From Polytrichum commune (lineage: Eukaryota; Streptophyta; Polytrichopsida; Polytrichales; Polytrichaceae): a DNA stretch of 64,000 nt. Both the position numbers and the translations under genes were made by a program. Under the pieces are notes generated by a model. It was not told where the DNA came from. It saw only the letters and a program-made list of their open reading frames with translations, and ran no database searches. The stretch covers positions 66,789,554 to 66,853,553 of the forward strand of contig OX485803.1 of assembly GCA_950295325.1 (NCBI GenBank), in the 5' to 3' direction. Positions 35,399 through 49,407 of this stretch are shown here, in pieces; within the stretch, counting starts at the first letter, position 1; every line of letters starts with the position of its first letter.

Positions 35399-38300
35399 AT
35401 GGAGCTGATCTTGAGGCCCAACATCTCTCTATACCGTGAGAGTCAACGGAAGAGGAACAAGACTCCGTACAACAAATACCCTAAAGGCGCGGTCTTGGAC
35501 CTTTTCAATGAAGACGAGGATGAGGTTAAGATGTACAATGCCATCTCTGCCTTGCCTCCTGAGCCTGGCAAGGTGAAAAAGAGCCAACGTCCATGTCCGA
35601 ATTGGACATGAATTGAAGATGGAGAAGAGAATGAAGGAAGAGCTTGACCACGGGCTCCAGGAGGCCAACAAGTTGCACGCCAAGAAGATGCATGCCATCC
35701 AAGTTAAGATGGAGCAAGCTAGGTTGGAGCCGCCTTCATCTAGTAGCCATGCAATGTATATACCAAAGCATGCCTATCCAACCCCCGTGTTGAACGTCCC
35801 ACCCTCTCCCCAGGTTGCCGCCACTCTAGAGCCCTCCTCTCGACTAACCTCTACCGGCAACCTAGACTCACGGGCGCGCGTCCAAAACTCTCCAGAGCTC
35901 CCCTCCCTTCATAGTGCATGGGCCACACCCCCTTAGAGTGCCACAGAGGAGGACGCCTCTAATTTCACAATTTTGAGGGGGGATGTAAATAGGGCGGGCA
36001 AAGACATTGCGCGACACACCGACAATGTGGAGGAGCCACATGAGAGCCCGACACGTGAGACAATAGGTGACGATGAGATAGTTGTCAATCAAGACAACGC
36101 CTCCATCGGCAATGAAGATGTACATATGCGGGGGAGCCACGACGTCACAGAGGTGGAGCAACCTTACGTAGATCTATACCCAAGCCTCTCTAGCAGCTCA
36201 AGACACCTTGATGGTGGACACAAATGGTCTTTACAATATCACGGATGCGCGTCTAGAACCTGTGCCCATGGTGACGAATCATGGTGAAGGAGGCACTACT
36301 GGCCTGGACCTCGCCGTTGAAGAGGTAATCAACCTATGAACATGCCTCCCACGTTGCGGATGCGCGTCCGTATGTACCATGTTTGCCACCTTCGTGGCGG
36401 TGCATGTTTTTGAGTTCAACTCTAGCCTTCCCCCCACAAATGGAGGCAATTTTTCTAGCATAGATTCCATTAACTTCTGGAAAGAAAGCGCTAGATTTTT
36501 GGGCTCATTGATAGATGTTCTTTGAAAAATGTATATCACCTATTACATTAATAAATCTTTTTGAACAAGATAGTTTGGATTATTTTGGCCTTCTATTTCT
36601 TTGTTGAATTTATTTATGTTTGTCAATTAGTTTTCGTAAGTAGTATCATTCACCTAGATAGAATGATTCATCACAGGGTCCGTCGGAGATAGCTTGCAAC
36701 CCTCTGGAAGACCAAGTTGGCCATTCATAATATCTTACCTCAATGGGGTGCTTTGCCATTCCAAGCATATCCCACAAAGTGCGTTCAAGGGGCCCTTCCG
36801 TAGTCCACAAGACATGGATTAAGGCGGACAATTCGATACCTTCATTAACAAAAAGGCCGTCTAGGCCCGACCCAGCTACGTGAGTCCTTCGTGAGGTCCT
36901 CGGCTTGGCCCATGTGCTCATGGACAACATGGAGGTCATCGCCAATTTTATTTTCCAATAATTTACAATGCCCTGCTTGCTTCTCGGTCAAGAATACTGC
37001 GATGAGCTTCATGACCGTAGTGGCAAGATTGTACCCAAGGTCGCAGGAGGTGGTGGGCCGCAATTCCTAAAGGTCCTCAAGAAGAACCTTTGGGTGGGTG
37101 TTCCTGTGTTGGAGGAAGTGCCCCACGGTTGTTTGCCCTCCCCAGAGAACGCTCTCCTCGTCGATGACAACCCTCAAAGAGTCTCCTCAACCCTCCGGGC
37201 ACCGTCACCTTCTCGGATCATTGGAAATGCAATAGAAATGACACCTTCCTAGAGAATGAGCTAGGTCTCTACATTAGGAGGCTTGCCTGTCACCCCGGAA
37301 GTGTCCCGGATTTTGTCCTCTCCAACCCCATTGGCAATAGGCCTCTCGGTCCACGAGATGAAGTATTTAGGAAGTTGTATGGGAATGCTAAATTCCATAA
37401 GTTAAATTGAAAACTTTGAACATTTTTTTATTTGTACTTGGATCCTCCATGTTTATATCAAACCATTCCCCCATTTTTTTTGTAATGTATTTTTGTGTCT
37501 TAGTTGCCTCACCAAGCGTCCCAAAGTGTCGTCAATGGCCCGTCCGCATCTCCATTGGGCCCTGGCTCCCCTTCCCTTGGTATGAGCGATGTTGCAATGC
37601 CTTCACTATTCCATTTTTTGGATGTCGAGCTACCTCTGTTGTTGATTACTCCGAAGACTCTAGGTTTGAAGACGGAGTTGTGGATTGCTCTCCTACAAAG
37701 GTAGCAAAACTCAACTACCCTCCATCTCCCCTCCGCAACAAGAAACACGTTCGTATTATTGACATTAATGCGTCACCATCCAAATATTTCATCCCCAAGG
37801 GCCCACGGTCGACTAGAAGCCTTTGCATGGATGAACCCTGGATTGATGTCCCAACCTTTACGAACGTCCCTATCATGCTTGTATCTACCCTCATCGATGT
37901 CCCCGAAGCTCAAACAAACACCCCCAAGGCCAAGGTGCCCAACTCTTGGCCTTCTCAAGTTTTTCCTTGACAATGTTGGTTTCCATGTATTAATGCATTT
38001 GTGTTTTTTGGGTTTTTCGGACTTGCATCCATAACTTGTGCCCACTTATACAAACCCACTTCATCATATACATTTGTGGTCGTTGTTTCAAACCCTACCG
38101 TACTCGAATGTGGGCCGTCCATCCTCGATTTTTTCATTGGATAGGCGAACCATGAAGACCGATTCTTGCGAGTCCGATCGTTGTTTGGCCCTTCGGAGGA
38201 GTGCAAGACATTCAGTTTCACAAACGCCTTCATATTCCACTCACAATACCACATCCCACAATTTGGTAGCGCGTCGGCAAATATGGACGAACGGCACATA

Positions 38301-38448
38301 TTCCGGACCAGTAAACAAACAAGGTTACAGCCTTGGGTCCAAGATCTTTAGAGCCATGGAGGGCATTAAAGCAAAAGAAAAAGAAACGGCCACAAAGGCT
38401 ATCGCAAAAATAAAAGTAGTGCGTCGTATTGACGATCCAAACGTGTAG
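35399..38448 (+). pseudogene. Element-borne gene remnant with FCP1/NIF phosphatase-like part
   Basis: Open segments on one strand: 35399-35611, 35613-35936, 35973-36287, then about 36840-37400, 37640-37970 and 38038-38448. The part at 36880-37250 reads VLREVLGLAHVLMDNMEVI, a stop near 36958, then LGQEYCDELHDRSGK, FLKVLKKNLW and NALLVDDNPQRV. It is followed in another frame by LGLYIRRLACHPG...LSNPIGNRPLGP. This order resembles the FCP1 homology (NLI-interacting factor, HAD) phosphatase domain, including the DD motif before 'P'. The N-terminal DxDx(T/V) nucleophile motif was not found. The N-terminal part is Pro/Ser-rich with a charged helix; the C-terminal part is basic (MEGIKAKEKETATKAIAKIK). 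Stops and frameshifts show decay. Inverted repeats and palindromes flank it, which suggests a transposon that acquired the domain. Confidence 0.45.
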
Positions 38449-38778
38449 GTTATATTAATATACATTTAGTTTTCAAATGTATTGGCTAGTGATCGATTAT
38501 ATTTCAAGGACTTTGGCCTAATATTACATATTTCACTTGTATTTTGTATTTCAATCCTATTCAATAAATATGATACCAATTTTGTATACGCAAATGTTTT
38601 CATGTATCCCATTTTCTTATTTCCGTGTGTGTAGTTTCATGCATTTGAATCTCATAACTATATCCAATATTGGGAACATAGCATATTCATAGTGTTTTCC
38701 TTCCTACAAATGTGAAAGCCATGTTCTTAAATAGTCTCAAAGTCATCAAAAAGTCTTTGATTACTGAATATTGTGTTA

Positions 38779-39018
38779 TTTACAAACGTGCATTCGTAAA
38801 AATGTCTAATGTACATTTACACATGGCACATTACATTTTGTATTTATGGACGGTCGTTCATAAATATGCTACCAAAATCTAGTGTAACAATTCAATGTGG
38901 ATATACTTCATGTTGTGCAAAACATTTCCACACAAAGAACATACTACACCCATGCCTACAACGCTCGCAATAGTGCATGCCACACGGTATTGTTATTTAC
39001 AAAGGAAACGTTCGTAAA
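38779..39018. repeat. Right cluster of 22-bp palindromes (three sites)
   Basis: Same half-sites as the left cluster, at 38779-38800 and 38843-38864 (22 bp each) and 38996-39018 (23 bp, more diverged). The first follows directly after the end-repeat copy at 38650-38778. Confidence 0.75.
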
Positions 39019-42000
39019 AACAAATCTAAATGTGTTTGTTATTTTGAAGATGGCGAGAACAAGCAGAAGCACAATCAATTGTTTGCAATGCTTATAATGC
39101 GTTTGCTAGATACCATTTAGGACATAAATGGCAATGACACCTATCTTCCCAAAGAGGACTTCATGGAGGAGTATAGGACACTAGTGCGTGTATTTCCAAT
39201 ATATTTCCTTACTCACCGCTCACAAGTTACTACTCACATGGTAGCACTCCCTATAACCAAATATAGTGTTTTGGATGACAATTTTGATAGCCATGGGTAG
39301 GCTCTTTGACACCATTGAATTTTTTTGATTATATACTCTACCATGCATTCACATATAAATAACTTGATCCAACATTGGTAAATCATGATGACCTCTAAAG
39401 CACATGGGTGCAAGCATGGTAACGTGGACCAAAATATTGGTCCGGTATACTAAAACCATAGTTTTTTGGTCAAAGGCCTATAAGTAGTAGCAAAGTGTTG
39501 TTTAAATTGGATTTTTTTTCATGACGACTTCTAATGTTGTGTTAAATACTCAAATATAGAATATCAGGTTGAGATCTTCAATACGTTGTCATTCAAAATG
39601 ATGCTCAAAAGCAAATGGTTGAGTATAGTTTCGAACATAGATTTCATGACCTTAACTATTTTGAAGTTTGAATTTCCTTCCATATTCCTTGAATCTATTG
39701 TCTACTTGAGGGCATCATCACAAAACCTTGTAGAAAACCAATTATTTAATGTAATTCTATCGTATTTTAAACAAATTTTAGACAATCATTTGATCAATAT
39801 CACCTACTAGCACACCACTTGCGCCGTCTTCTAAAATATGTAGACTTTTCTTGGAATTGTTTTGTCATCATAATTTGCTTGGCTTAGTAGATCAATATGT
39901 TTTTAAAATGTCTATGATTTTTTCTTCACAAATTTCAAAGTTTGTGTATAGTTTTGAAACACTTTCACCGAACACTAGGCAGGATCATGAGGTGTCCACT
40001 TTACCGTGCTTGCACCCACATGTGCAATGCTTTACTACCGACATATGAGTCCTAGGCAATCATCTTAGATTGTGAGAAGAAAAAATGAAAATCTACTACT
40101 GTGATAAATTTGCATATTTTCTGGTATGTAGAACAAGTTTTAGTGATGCAGGTCAATTACCCATGACTCAAAGAATGTCACTACTCACTGCAGCGTCCTA
40201 TGTCATATTCCCGGTTGACTGTAGTAACAGTAACAAAACAAGGTGTGCTGGAGGAGTTGCCTTGTCGTCACCACAACTGGTGAATGATGGAAGCTGACAA
40301 GAGTCAGGTACATGGGAAGCTTAAAAGCTGATATTATCCCCTCACATCACTCAGTGGTTAGCCCTCACAACTTAAAGATTCTGTTGATTTAGATTAATGT
40401 TGCTCAAGGGAGTTTTCAATGTGTTAACATTTAACCCCTAAACGCTCAAGCCTTCACCTTCCAATTTTGGGCACTTCCAAAATCAATGCTGAATTTTTTT
40501 TGTCATGTAGCAAAATAGAGTATGTTTTCTTGAAATTCAACCATATGGATGCAAACTAGATTACCATGTATTCTTGTTGTGAAAATTTGAAGTCAAATCG
40601 GACCACATTTGCTAGGTTAGCTTGACATATGAACATGGTCTTCATCCGGAGGGCAACTAGAGAAAACTTTAATTTTTTTGATCCATGACCATTTCGGTCA
40701 TGCCACAAATTTTAGAAGTTTTGGAAACCTTGCGATGATATGTTATATGGATAACAAATGAGCTACTCCCAGAAATTTGGGTTTCTTCAAAAATTTAGAT
40801 GAAGTCCATTACCCTCAAAGTTAGAGGGCCACATAAGGTAATATTTGGGAGATTCCCCCTTTTCACGGGGCAAGCAAAATGTGCACTAAATATTTTCCAA
40901 ATCCATCTGAATAAGTTGTCCACAATTGTTACCTTGTCTTAAGGAAAAAAACATTACCCAAATTGGGCATCATATGTGAAAAATATCAGCTCCTAAATGT
41001 GGCTCCTAAATTTGGCTCTTACATTTGGGCAACTCATGAGACCACCTCCCAAAACAAGCATTCTAACCTAATAAAAATTTATACACACTTGAAGTAAGAG
41101 GCTTTTAAATGTTATTTTGGCCCATATAAGCACCACCCTACACCGGTAGATACCTTCCATCCCACTAGATTGCCACCTACTCAGTCGCAAACCCCATCTG
41201 AATATTAGGTGGTGACCCATTTCAGGTTGCATGAGCGCTTAAGGGTTGAACACAGAAGAATGTCGGTTGAAGGGGACTTAGTTTGCAAAGAAATTTTGAT
41301 CGCACAAGCATAGGGAGGGTTATCAAGTTACAAGTTATAAGTTGGATAGATTTGATGACAATTCATGATTGCTGTTACATACAGATCCAAGTCTTTATCC
41401 ATTTCTCGAGAGGTGGTTAGATTGATAGTATGTGACAAAGGCCATGTGTTGACATGACTTGGATTTTTGCAGTGGTAGTGCATTGTAAATTGCAGAGTCA
41501 TTATTCTTAACACTATATTAGGTAATTTGAGACTTTGGGCATTTTGAGACATTTACATATATAAGAACATAGGAAAAGTTACATTAATATTAGGGAATGT
41601 GTGAAACTCAAGCATGCGAACATTTAAGAGTGGCGATATTCATCAATACACAACCCAAATAAGAACCAGAATTAAGATGATTTCGTAAGACAACCCAAAC
41701 ATGAGACAATATTGGAGGAGACATGACATATTCATATTACGGGAAATAACTAAAATACAAAGTCTAGTCAAAGAAACTAAGTAGCAAACAAGCACCACAT
41801 AACCATTATTGGACGGTCCAACCTAAACTAAGCCTACTTATGTACAATTTCTATGCTAAAGTTGGCATTTTTGGCTTTGGCCCTTTTTTTCTTTTTCTTT
41901 TTTGTTTCTTGCATCGCCTTCATGTTCTAGAAAATCTTTGCTCCATGGCTATAGCCAAGGTTGGGACACGGTCCTACAATGATACATTTACAAGGCTGAC

Positions 42001-42739
42001 AAGAACCCAAATTATAGAAGGATGAATCTAAATGGGATGTCATTTGGGAAGAAGATTGCCTCGCACTTCTTCGCAAGGCATAGAAATGCTCTGAGTCAAT
42101 GGATAAGGCGCCTTTGGAATGGGTTGGTTTTGAAAATTTGGATGCAACCTACAAACTAATGGAATGAAGGGGGTTAGTTTGAGGAAGAAGACTGAAATCT
42201 ATGTTGAACAAAGGGATCGAAAGAATGCAAGAAGGAAAATGCAACTTGGCAGAGGCTATAGCGTACCTTGGGACATGGGACAACCAGGGAAAAATCAACA
42301 TAGGTGGGCAACGCATCACAAAAAGGATTAGGCACATATGGTGTCAGTCAAATGTCTATATGAAGCCATCAATGAGGTGCCATGTCGCCTCCATACCGAG
42401 AAGAGGAGTCCCGGTCATAATCGCGCGCAAGCTTGACGCCCTTGAGTAGTGACGGGGACGGCGAGGGATGGAATATTTGCTTGGGTAGGGGATTAGCGTG
42501 GGTCTCTTTCTTTCTTACTTTATCTCTCTCCCTACCATATAGGTAAAGGCACAAAATTCCTAGAATGCTAGCAAACTAAATATTGAATAAAGAAGTTTGT
42601 AAACCCTATTAATGTTGAATAAAGGGGTTTTAACCTTGTTGGATCATTGTTGCACGGATTCGTGCTTGTTGGAGTGAACTGTATACGGATGTGTGACTAC
42701 TGGAGTGAAGGCTGCACTTAGTTGCAATTTCATGTTGTA
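39019..42739. other. Anonymous AT-rich DNA
   Basis: No gene, RNA or element with defined ends was recognised. The short open frames here have no domain signal and no duplicated counterpart in the window to test them. Confidence 0.5.
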
Positions 42740-42990
42740 TTGTTGTTGGTTGCATAAGTTTGTGTTTGTATAAGTTTGAATTTGCACGAGTTTTCATTTG
42801 TATAAATTCTGGTTGCATAAGCTCTTGGTTGCCCTAATTGCTATTTCATTAGCTTTTATTGCATAAATTGTTGGTTACATTAGCTCCTGGTTGCATAAGC
42901 TATTGGTTATATTAGATGTGGTTGCATTAGTTTTTTATTATATTAGCTCTAGTTGCATTAGCATTGGTTGCATTGTTGGTTGTTGAGGGT
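42740..42990 (+). repeat. Degenerate short tandem repeat (GGTTGCATTAGCT type)
   Basis: Variants of TTGGTTGCATAAGCT and TTGGTTGCATTAGCT recur every 25-35 bp with many substitutions. Confidence 0.65.
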
Positions 42991-43284
42991 TTTGCTGCAT
43001 TTGAGGCTTACATGCATAAAGTAAAGGTAGAGTTAGATTTAGTAATTAGAGTTAAAATTAGTGATTAGTAAAGTTAGATATAAAGTTATAGAGTAAAGCT
43101 CTAGCTTTACTCTAGATTGGATTGTTGGCTTGGAGGGTGGCAAAATGTCAACCATCCAAATACTATTCCTCGAAAGAGTGGCTTAACTCTCAATCTTCAC
43201 ACCACACAGCCAACCCAAACGAGGGTGGCTGGTGTGGAATTTGGTAGAAGCTAGGTAAATTTAGGTAGTATGAAGAACGGATCC

Positions 43285-43412
43285 ATGAGGGATGAAATAA
43301 TGAATGTAGGATGAACTTAGGTGGTTTAGATAGATGAGTGTAATACACATATGAATGTATTACATAGATGAACGGGATGTATAGATGAATGTGATACATG
43401 AATAAATGTGTA
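43285..43412 (+). repeat. Short diverged repeat of GATGAATG type
   Basis: Phrases such as ATAGATGAATGTGATACAT recur irregularly. No coding meaning seen. Confidence 0.5.
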
Positions 43413-46400
43413 GAACCAATTTTTTGGCCATTGCCTGTCCGAATAAGGCTATTAGCCAATTTTGATGATTTTCATCTGGCGATCGGCGGTTGGACTTCAT
43501 TTGGAGTCGATGAAGGGGGCGATTGCCGTTCAGAAGCGGTTGCTACAGCTAACCGACTCGTCACCTCCCTCAACGATAAGGAGGAGCCGGCCATCGTCAA
43601 ACGTAGGCTATTTGCACACAATAAAGATCTTACCTAGTCTCAATCAGTTTTAGCAATAGACATAGGAAGTCTGAAGCTCAGTGATTGAGTTCGGCTATAG
43701 GCAGACCAAACGAAAAGCTTGAAGTCGTAGGGTTAGGAGAAGAAGAGCCGTAGGAATCGGACTCTGGAATAGGCAATTGACATTGTGCTAATGAGCAAGT
43801 TATAAGTAAAGTTATGTTGTGTAACTGTTTGTCGAGAGTAGGCACAAATTGTTTGAAGAAAGCTATTACATTTGCATGTGAGTAACGTCAATGAGTGTGG
43901 AACTGAACAAGTAGTCTGGCGCAGCATTGTAATGTCGAGATCATGCAAGTAGGCTGATAGGAAGTGGCATTGTAGTGAATCAAAATTGATTAAGTGTGAG
44001 TGGACATAAAGGAAGCAAGAAAGGCTACTGGCCGAAGAACGCTCAGTCGTAAGGGAGAAGTCGAAGAGGCCGAGTGGCCAAGATGTGTCTGAGAGTAACG
44101 ACAAGATGAAGCCAGAAGGTGGCAAGGCAACTGGTCTAAGAAAGGACTTGACGGATGAGAACAGAATGTCATAAAGAAGGCAGATTATGAGAGAGCTCAA
44201 TGAGGAGCAAGATAGGCAATGAGCTTACACTGAGGCTGTTAGCCGAAAGCAATGAGTGCAGGCAATTGGCCAAGTAATGAAAGAAGATAGCCATAGTCTT
44301 GAGAGAGGGTTGAGAGAACCCTCAGTGAGCTCAGTAGCCAGCCGAGAGGGCGATAACCTTTACAGAGAGGCTGACAGAGAGTAAAGAGAGGGTTTATCGC
44401 CTAGGCAAGTGTTGTTACTTTACTGGCCATTAGCCAAGAGAGCAAAGAGAGGTTCAAAAGGAGAGTTGGGCTAATAGCCAACGTTGGACATGGAAGGACT
44501 AGAGGGAGACTATAGGCTGTCAAGACATTACCTTCCCGAGAAGGGGAGATTATCTTATTGGAGTAAGACTTTACCATCCACATGACATTATAATTAGTTC
44601 AAAACAAACTAAAGCCTTAAGGAAAGAATATAGCCTAGCTGTTGATGTATGGAATTTCATATTAACAAGTGGATGATTGCTTGAGATGAGTCACCAGGTG
44701 ATTGAAGACAAAGGTGGTGACTTGAGATATGCGAATACATGTATGATGATTGTAAGTTGAATTAAGAGGGAATTAAAAATGTTGAATTACCGCAATTGTG
44801 ATTTATGTTGATCAAAGACTATGCGGTTACCAAAAGACATTACCCCGGACTTCGGTCCTGACAAATTGCCAAGAACAACTTGCCAAGCTTTTGAGCTTCA
44901 CAACTGAAATAGGTCAAGACATAGAGTGATAGAAAATTCCTTGAAGATAGGACGGAATCACCCACGACTGAGGAAGCACAAAGGAACCATAAGAGTGGAG
45001 AGTAAGCGGAATTAAGAAGGAATGAAGAAAGAAAGGCCCTAAGATGTTATTGTGATCCTTAATCCAATGTGACATTAACCCTTATAAACACTATCTCAGT
45101 CTTCCTGGAGACATAGTTCCCTGGGTTTTGTTGTTTTGAGCCATACCCAAAAACTTATTACAAAATGTGACGCATACATGAAGGTGACACATTAAGAGGA
45201 TTGTATGAGAAAGAAGATCAAAGTTTGGAGGCACTAGAATACTCCACCCAAATGGCCAATCTTGTGGGTTGTTATTTCGGTTGGAGGAGCAATTGTCAGC
45301 ACATGTGGTTTATAGAACTTTATTTCTTTGTATTGGTATTCAGAAACATAATTGTAATTGATATGGAATCCACACTCAATAATGGGTCTTTGGATTGTTC
45401 TTACATGGATGATTTCTTATGACCATAGTGATGGCAAGTTTGTCCATTCTATTTTAGATTTGTATTTGGCAGATTTAAACCATAACATTGGATCATTTGC
45501 AAAAATATATATGCTTGAATTCATTGCCAGAATCCTTTAATGAGCTTATAATGGAAAAAAATTACTCCTAACTATACATTTCCAACTAGACAACTACGCC
45601 AAAGACAATAAGATGACGTAAGATTCAAAGGTTATCTCTAGAAGATCCGAAGTGAAAAAATGCCAAGATAATTGAACAGATGGAGGCAAGTTGATTTCAC
45701 TAGTAGTTGATTAAATCTAATATTTTTAGTCAGTAGAATTTGTCTCAATGATGTAGGATTCCATGTGATACGTATTTTTTGACATTACAAAGTCAATAAT
45801 AGAAGAAGAATTATTGGATGAAAGATGACAAAACTAAAACTTCAGAATAAATATCCAAAGCAAAAAACACTAAAAATTTGTACACTAAGTCAACTGGATA
45901 GACAATGAGGTGCAGAACAAAGAAAATGCTCACTCCCAATGCCTGAGGCGAAACCTTTAAAATGAAAGCTCAACTTTCTCTTCAATCATCTTTCATTTTT
46001 TATGTTCACTCCCTAAAGTTAGAACTTTCCCTCTAACAACTTCATCTCACATCCGGCCAACGCTCAAACTTGACCAAATGATTGAGTTATATTTATTGGA
46101 GTATACTAATATTGAATGTTAGCTAATTTAATACTTCTAGATATAAATTGTGCAAAAACTTAGAGTAATAGTCTAGTACTATAAGAGATGATAGTGTGAT
46201 CTCTATATCTTAAATAAAAGTTTGTTTAGTTTTGTTGATTCTTGCCCTTTCAAATTAATTTATCTTGATAACTATCTTTTTTAGTTGTTAAATAATAATT
46301 GGTTATACAAGGAATTTGAATAATGAAAGATCTTGAGTTAGTAAAAAAATTATAGACAATCTTGAATTGATATTGAATATTTTGAAGCCCGTGGTCCGTT

Positions 46401-47432
46401 AAGAATAACTAACTTCAGAGGCTTATCAAGGCTTGTGACAACATTTGTTTTTGTGACATTTATACCAATGGATAATTCTTGAAGTATTCTTTATAGCCCA
46501 AATTTTTTTGTTGTAGGAATTTAAAATTTTGTTTAGAAATTATAGGTGTTTTTGTGAGATATCCTTCCATTTGAAGCAACTGACTTTAGAACCTCACCAT
46601 GGATTCTATGGGCATCGATTTCTACAAATCTTATGTCTATAGGTAGGTCTTAAATTTTTTCTTTCTATTCTAAGTAGCTTCATTTCATTCTAAAATTTTG
46701 AGATGGAGTTACAAGAGTTTGTGTGAGGCAAGTCCAACATGTTAGTTTTTTTTTCAATAAAATCTTCTACTACTTATAAATAATCAATTGGACTTTATAC
46801 CACACTAGGATGCATTGTAGTAACTAGAATATATTAGAAAGATCAAATTTATATTTTGTACGTGAAATAAGGTTCAATTGGACTTTGAGGCATTCTGTAC
46901 AAGTAATTAGATTCATTTCACTCACAAATACTTCTGAACCTTAATATAGTTAGATGTGACTCAAAAATACGTAAAATTCTACCTTTGGCTTGGATGTCCA
47001 AATGGTACAAACTTTACCTCACATGCGACAAGCAAATGGACTTTGAGATCCTTGGATTTTACGACCATGATTGAAAAGTAGTATTAGTTTTCACTTGTTT
47101 GAAGTACAACTCTAGGATGTTCAAATGCAATAATTTGTCTTATATACTGGTTAGTTTTCACTCAAATTTTTATTTTTGATATTTGACATTTGTGGAGTAA
47201 TTTGTGGGTGTTATCAAAATTTTTTTTAAAACAATTCTATCTAGAATATAGATTTTTTGTGAAAAAAATTCTTTGATGAACTAGGTTGATCAATTTCCAC
47301 ATCCCAGACTATTGTCTTGGAGAAATGTTGGGAGAAATAAAATTGAAGAAAACAAAAATTATAAATATCTAAGATTTTGGTGCTGAGCACAATTTAGTGA
47401 ACATCAATAGTCAGAGTGATTTTTTTAATAAT
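43413..47432. other. Anonymous intergenic DNA
   Basis: A patch of higher GC (43480-45050) carries several open frames on both strands without recognisable domains. It may be old retroelement sequence, but neither LTRs nor a polyprotein could be shown. From 45050 to 47432 the sequence is strongly AT-rich and empty. Confidence 0.45.
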
Positions 47433-47599
47433 CACAATAACTTTCCTACAATGGAAGAAAAGAATGCCTTGCTAGAGTTGGGTACACCAAAGCAAAAACA
47501 TTCAACAATTCGTTGAAATCTATAATGGTGAGCACCAAAAAAGCCATGAGAAATGTTGTCAAAACACCGAAATCAACATAAACCCCTTTATAGCAGTCG

Positions 47600-47740
47600 C
47601 TCTAAACTCCTTGATTACAAGCAATTGACTCTCGAACAATGGGAAGTCATGGACGAAGCCAAAACAATATTCGAGGCTAGAATGTTGTGCCTAATGATCA
47701 CCATAGTGTGTGGGGCGGTGGGTTTGGCAAGATCTTTGAA
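47600..47740 (+). pseudogene. Possible hAT transposase remnant (copy B)
   Basis: Counterpart of 1440-1705, with a longer open frame: LDYKQLTLEQWEVMDEAKTI. The similarity to hAT transposases is short and unsupported by other motifs. Confidence 0.25.
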
Positions 47741-49407
47741 TTACCATATATACACTGCCACGATGGGACACAAACATCCAAATAATCATTACCTACATTT
47801 TGCATTACCATTTCTAACCCAAGATATGTGTGCAATTATGCAATTAAACAATTTTCTCACATTATAATACTAAAATCATGAAATCAAGGAAATGCAATGA
47901 ACACTTACAAAAACAAGCACAAATAAGCCCTGGGGGTTGCACCTTTCATTAAAAACCAAAAACCACATGCGTTTGCAACATACTCTTAAAACCCTTTGTA
48001 TGCAAGTCCTTTTTTGTAAAATCATGCTATACAAATACACTTCCAATGATGAAAATACAAGTGACAATATTTATACATAAAAAGCTTTACGTTCATGTAT
48101 AGTCACTAACATAAGTATACAAATATATTTTTGAATTAATAATGAACTCCTATCGTATCATGTATAATGCAAAACCCTAGCATTCATTAATAAATTGTAG
48201 AAGATTTTTGAATCCCCTGGATGTAACTCACAAAATAATCTAAGTCTATCTTATATGTCATAGGAGCTAATACAATTATTTCTAAATATACCACCAAATG
48301 ATATATAAGATTGTAAGTCCACTTATTGTTGATTCCTTTTTTATACCAACATAAGCCAATCTTCATGATTGATGGATGGTCCATCAAGTCAATTGGATCC
48401 CTCTACCCAACAATTATCAATTTTTCTACGCATCCTATAAATTCTCCCAATAAACCAATGCTTGGTTGGAGCTAATTTCTTTAGTCTTCAACGTTTCTTG
48501 ACAAGTATAGCTTCAAGTGTGTTAAAAAAAACACTCCACAATCACAACCAAGATTTAACACAATATCATGATATACGGCCATAAAGAGTTTAGGCTTCAT
48601 ATATAATATGATAGCCTTAATCCGAGTCAATCAATCTTTACATAAGGTTGGATTGCCATTCAATTGACAAACAAGTGTACTTTTGAAATTTCTACACTCC
48701 CTACCTCTACATAAGCCATAATGCACATTACATTAGATTGAAAGGGCATTTCAACATTTTCATATTCATCAATTAGAACATCCAAGGCTTGTTGAAGCTC
48801 ACTTTGGAGCTCCACATCCTTATGTAAATTACTTTGAGCTTGTGACTACATCAATTCCGTCTTTATGACAACATCCTTGCACATGTTTGAATTGTCTTCT
48901 CCAACACTATAATTTTCCTTTTCATTGTCCTGTACACTAAGATCATCAATTAATGTGTGATCATAATCACACTCAATATTCCTCCCTACTTCCAAAAAAA
49001 TAATCATGAATAAGTGTTCCAAATAAGTATCCCAAGAACAATTGTTGTACATTTTCTAGAGGTCCTCCATACATGTACATAACTATGAGTTATAGTTTGT
49101 GTAATATATGTATACATAGAACGAAGTTCAAATTAATATCCTTTTGTGTAGTCACGTATCATCATACGTGTTATGAAAGGTGCAACCCCTTGGAGGTTAA
49201 GTTCACCAAACTCCTTTGCAACTCCCAAGTTGTTACCATAATCAACTCACATGTTCCCAACAGAACACCACCAAACACAAACTACACACAACCGAGGTCA
49301 AGAATAGGAGAAAGACCGTTGAATATGCGTTACTTAGAGGTCTTAAGATATGAGATGCAAACTGTAGTGTAAAACTACAATTGCCTATGTTTGTGGCTGT
49401 CAACCGA

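Noticed and set aside
35868-36945. Open frames on the minus strand at 35868-36161 and 36646-36945
   Set aside because: They lie opposite the plus-strand element remnant and show no recognisable domain; the plus strand gives the FCP1-like motifs.
43398-44600. Possible retrotransposon coding region in the higher-GC patch
   Set aside because: No protease, reverse transcriptase or integrase motif could be read in any frame, and no LTR pair was found.
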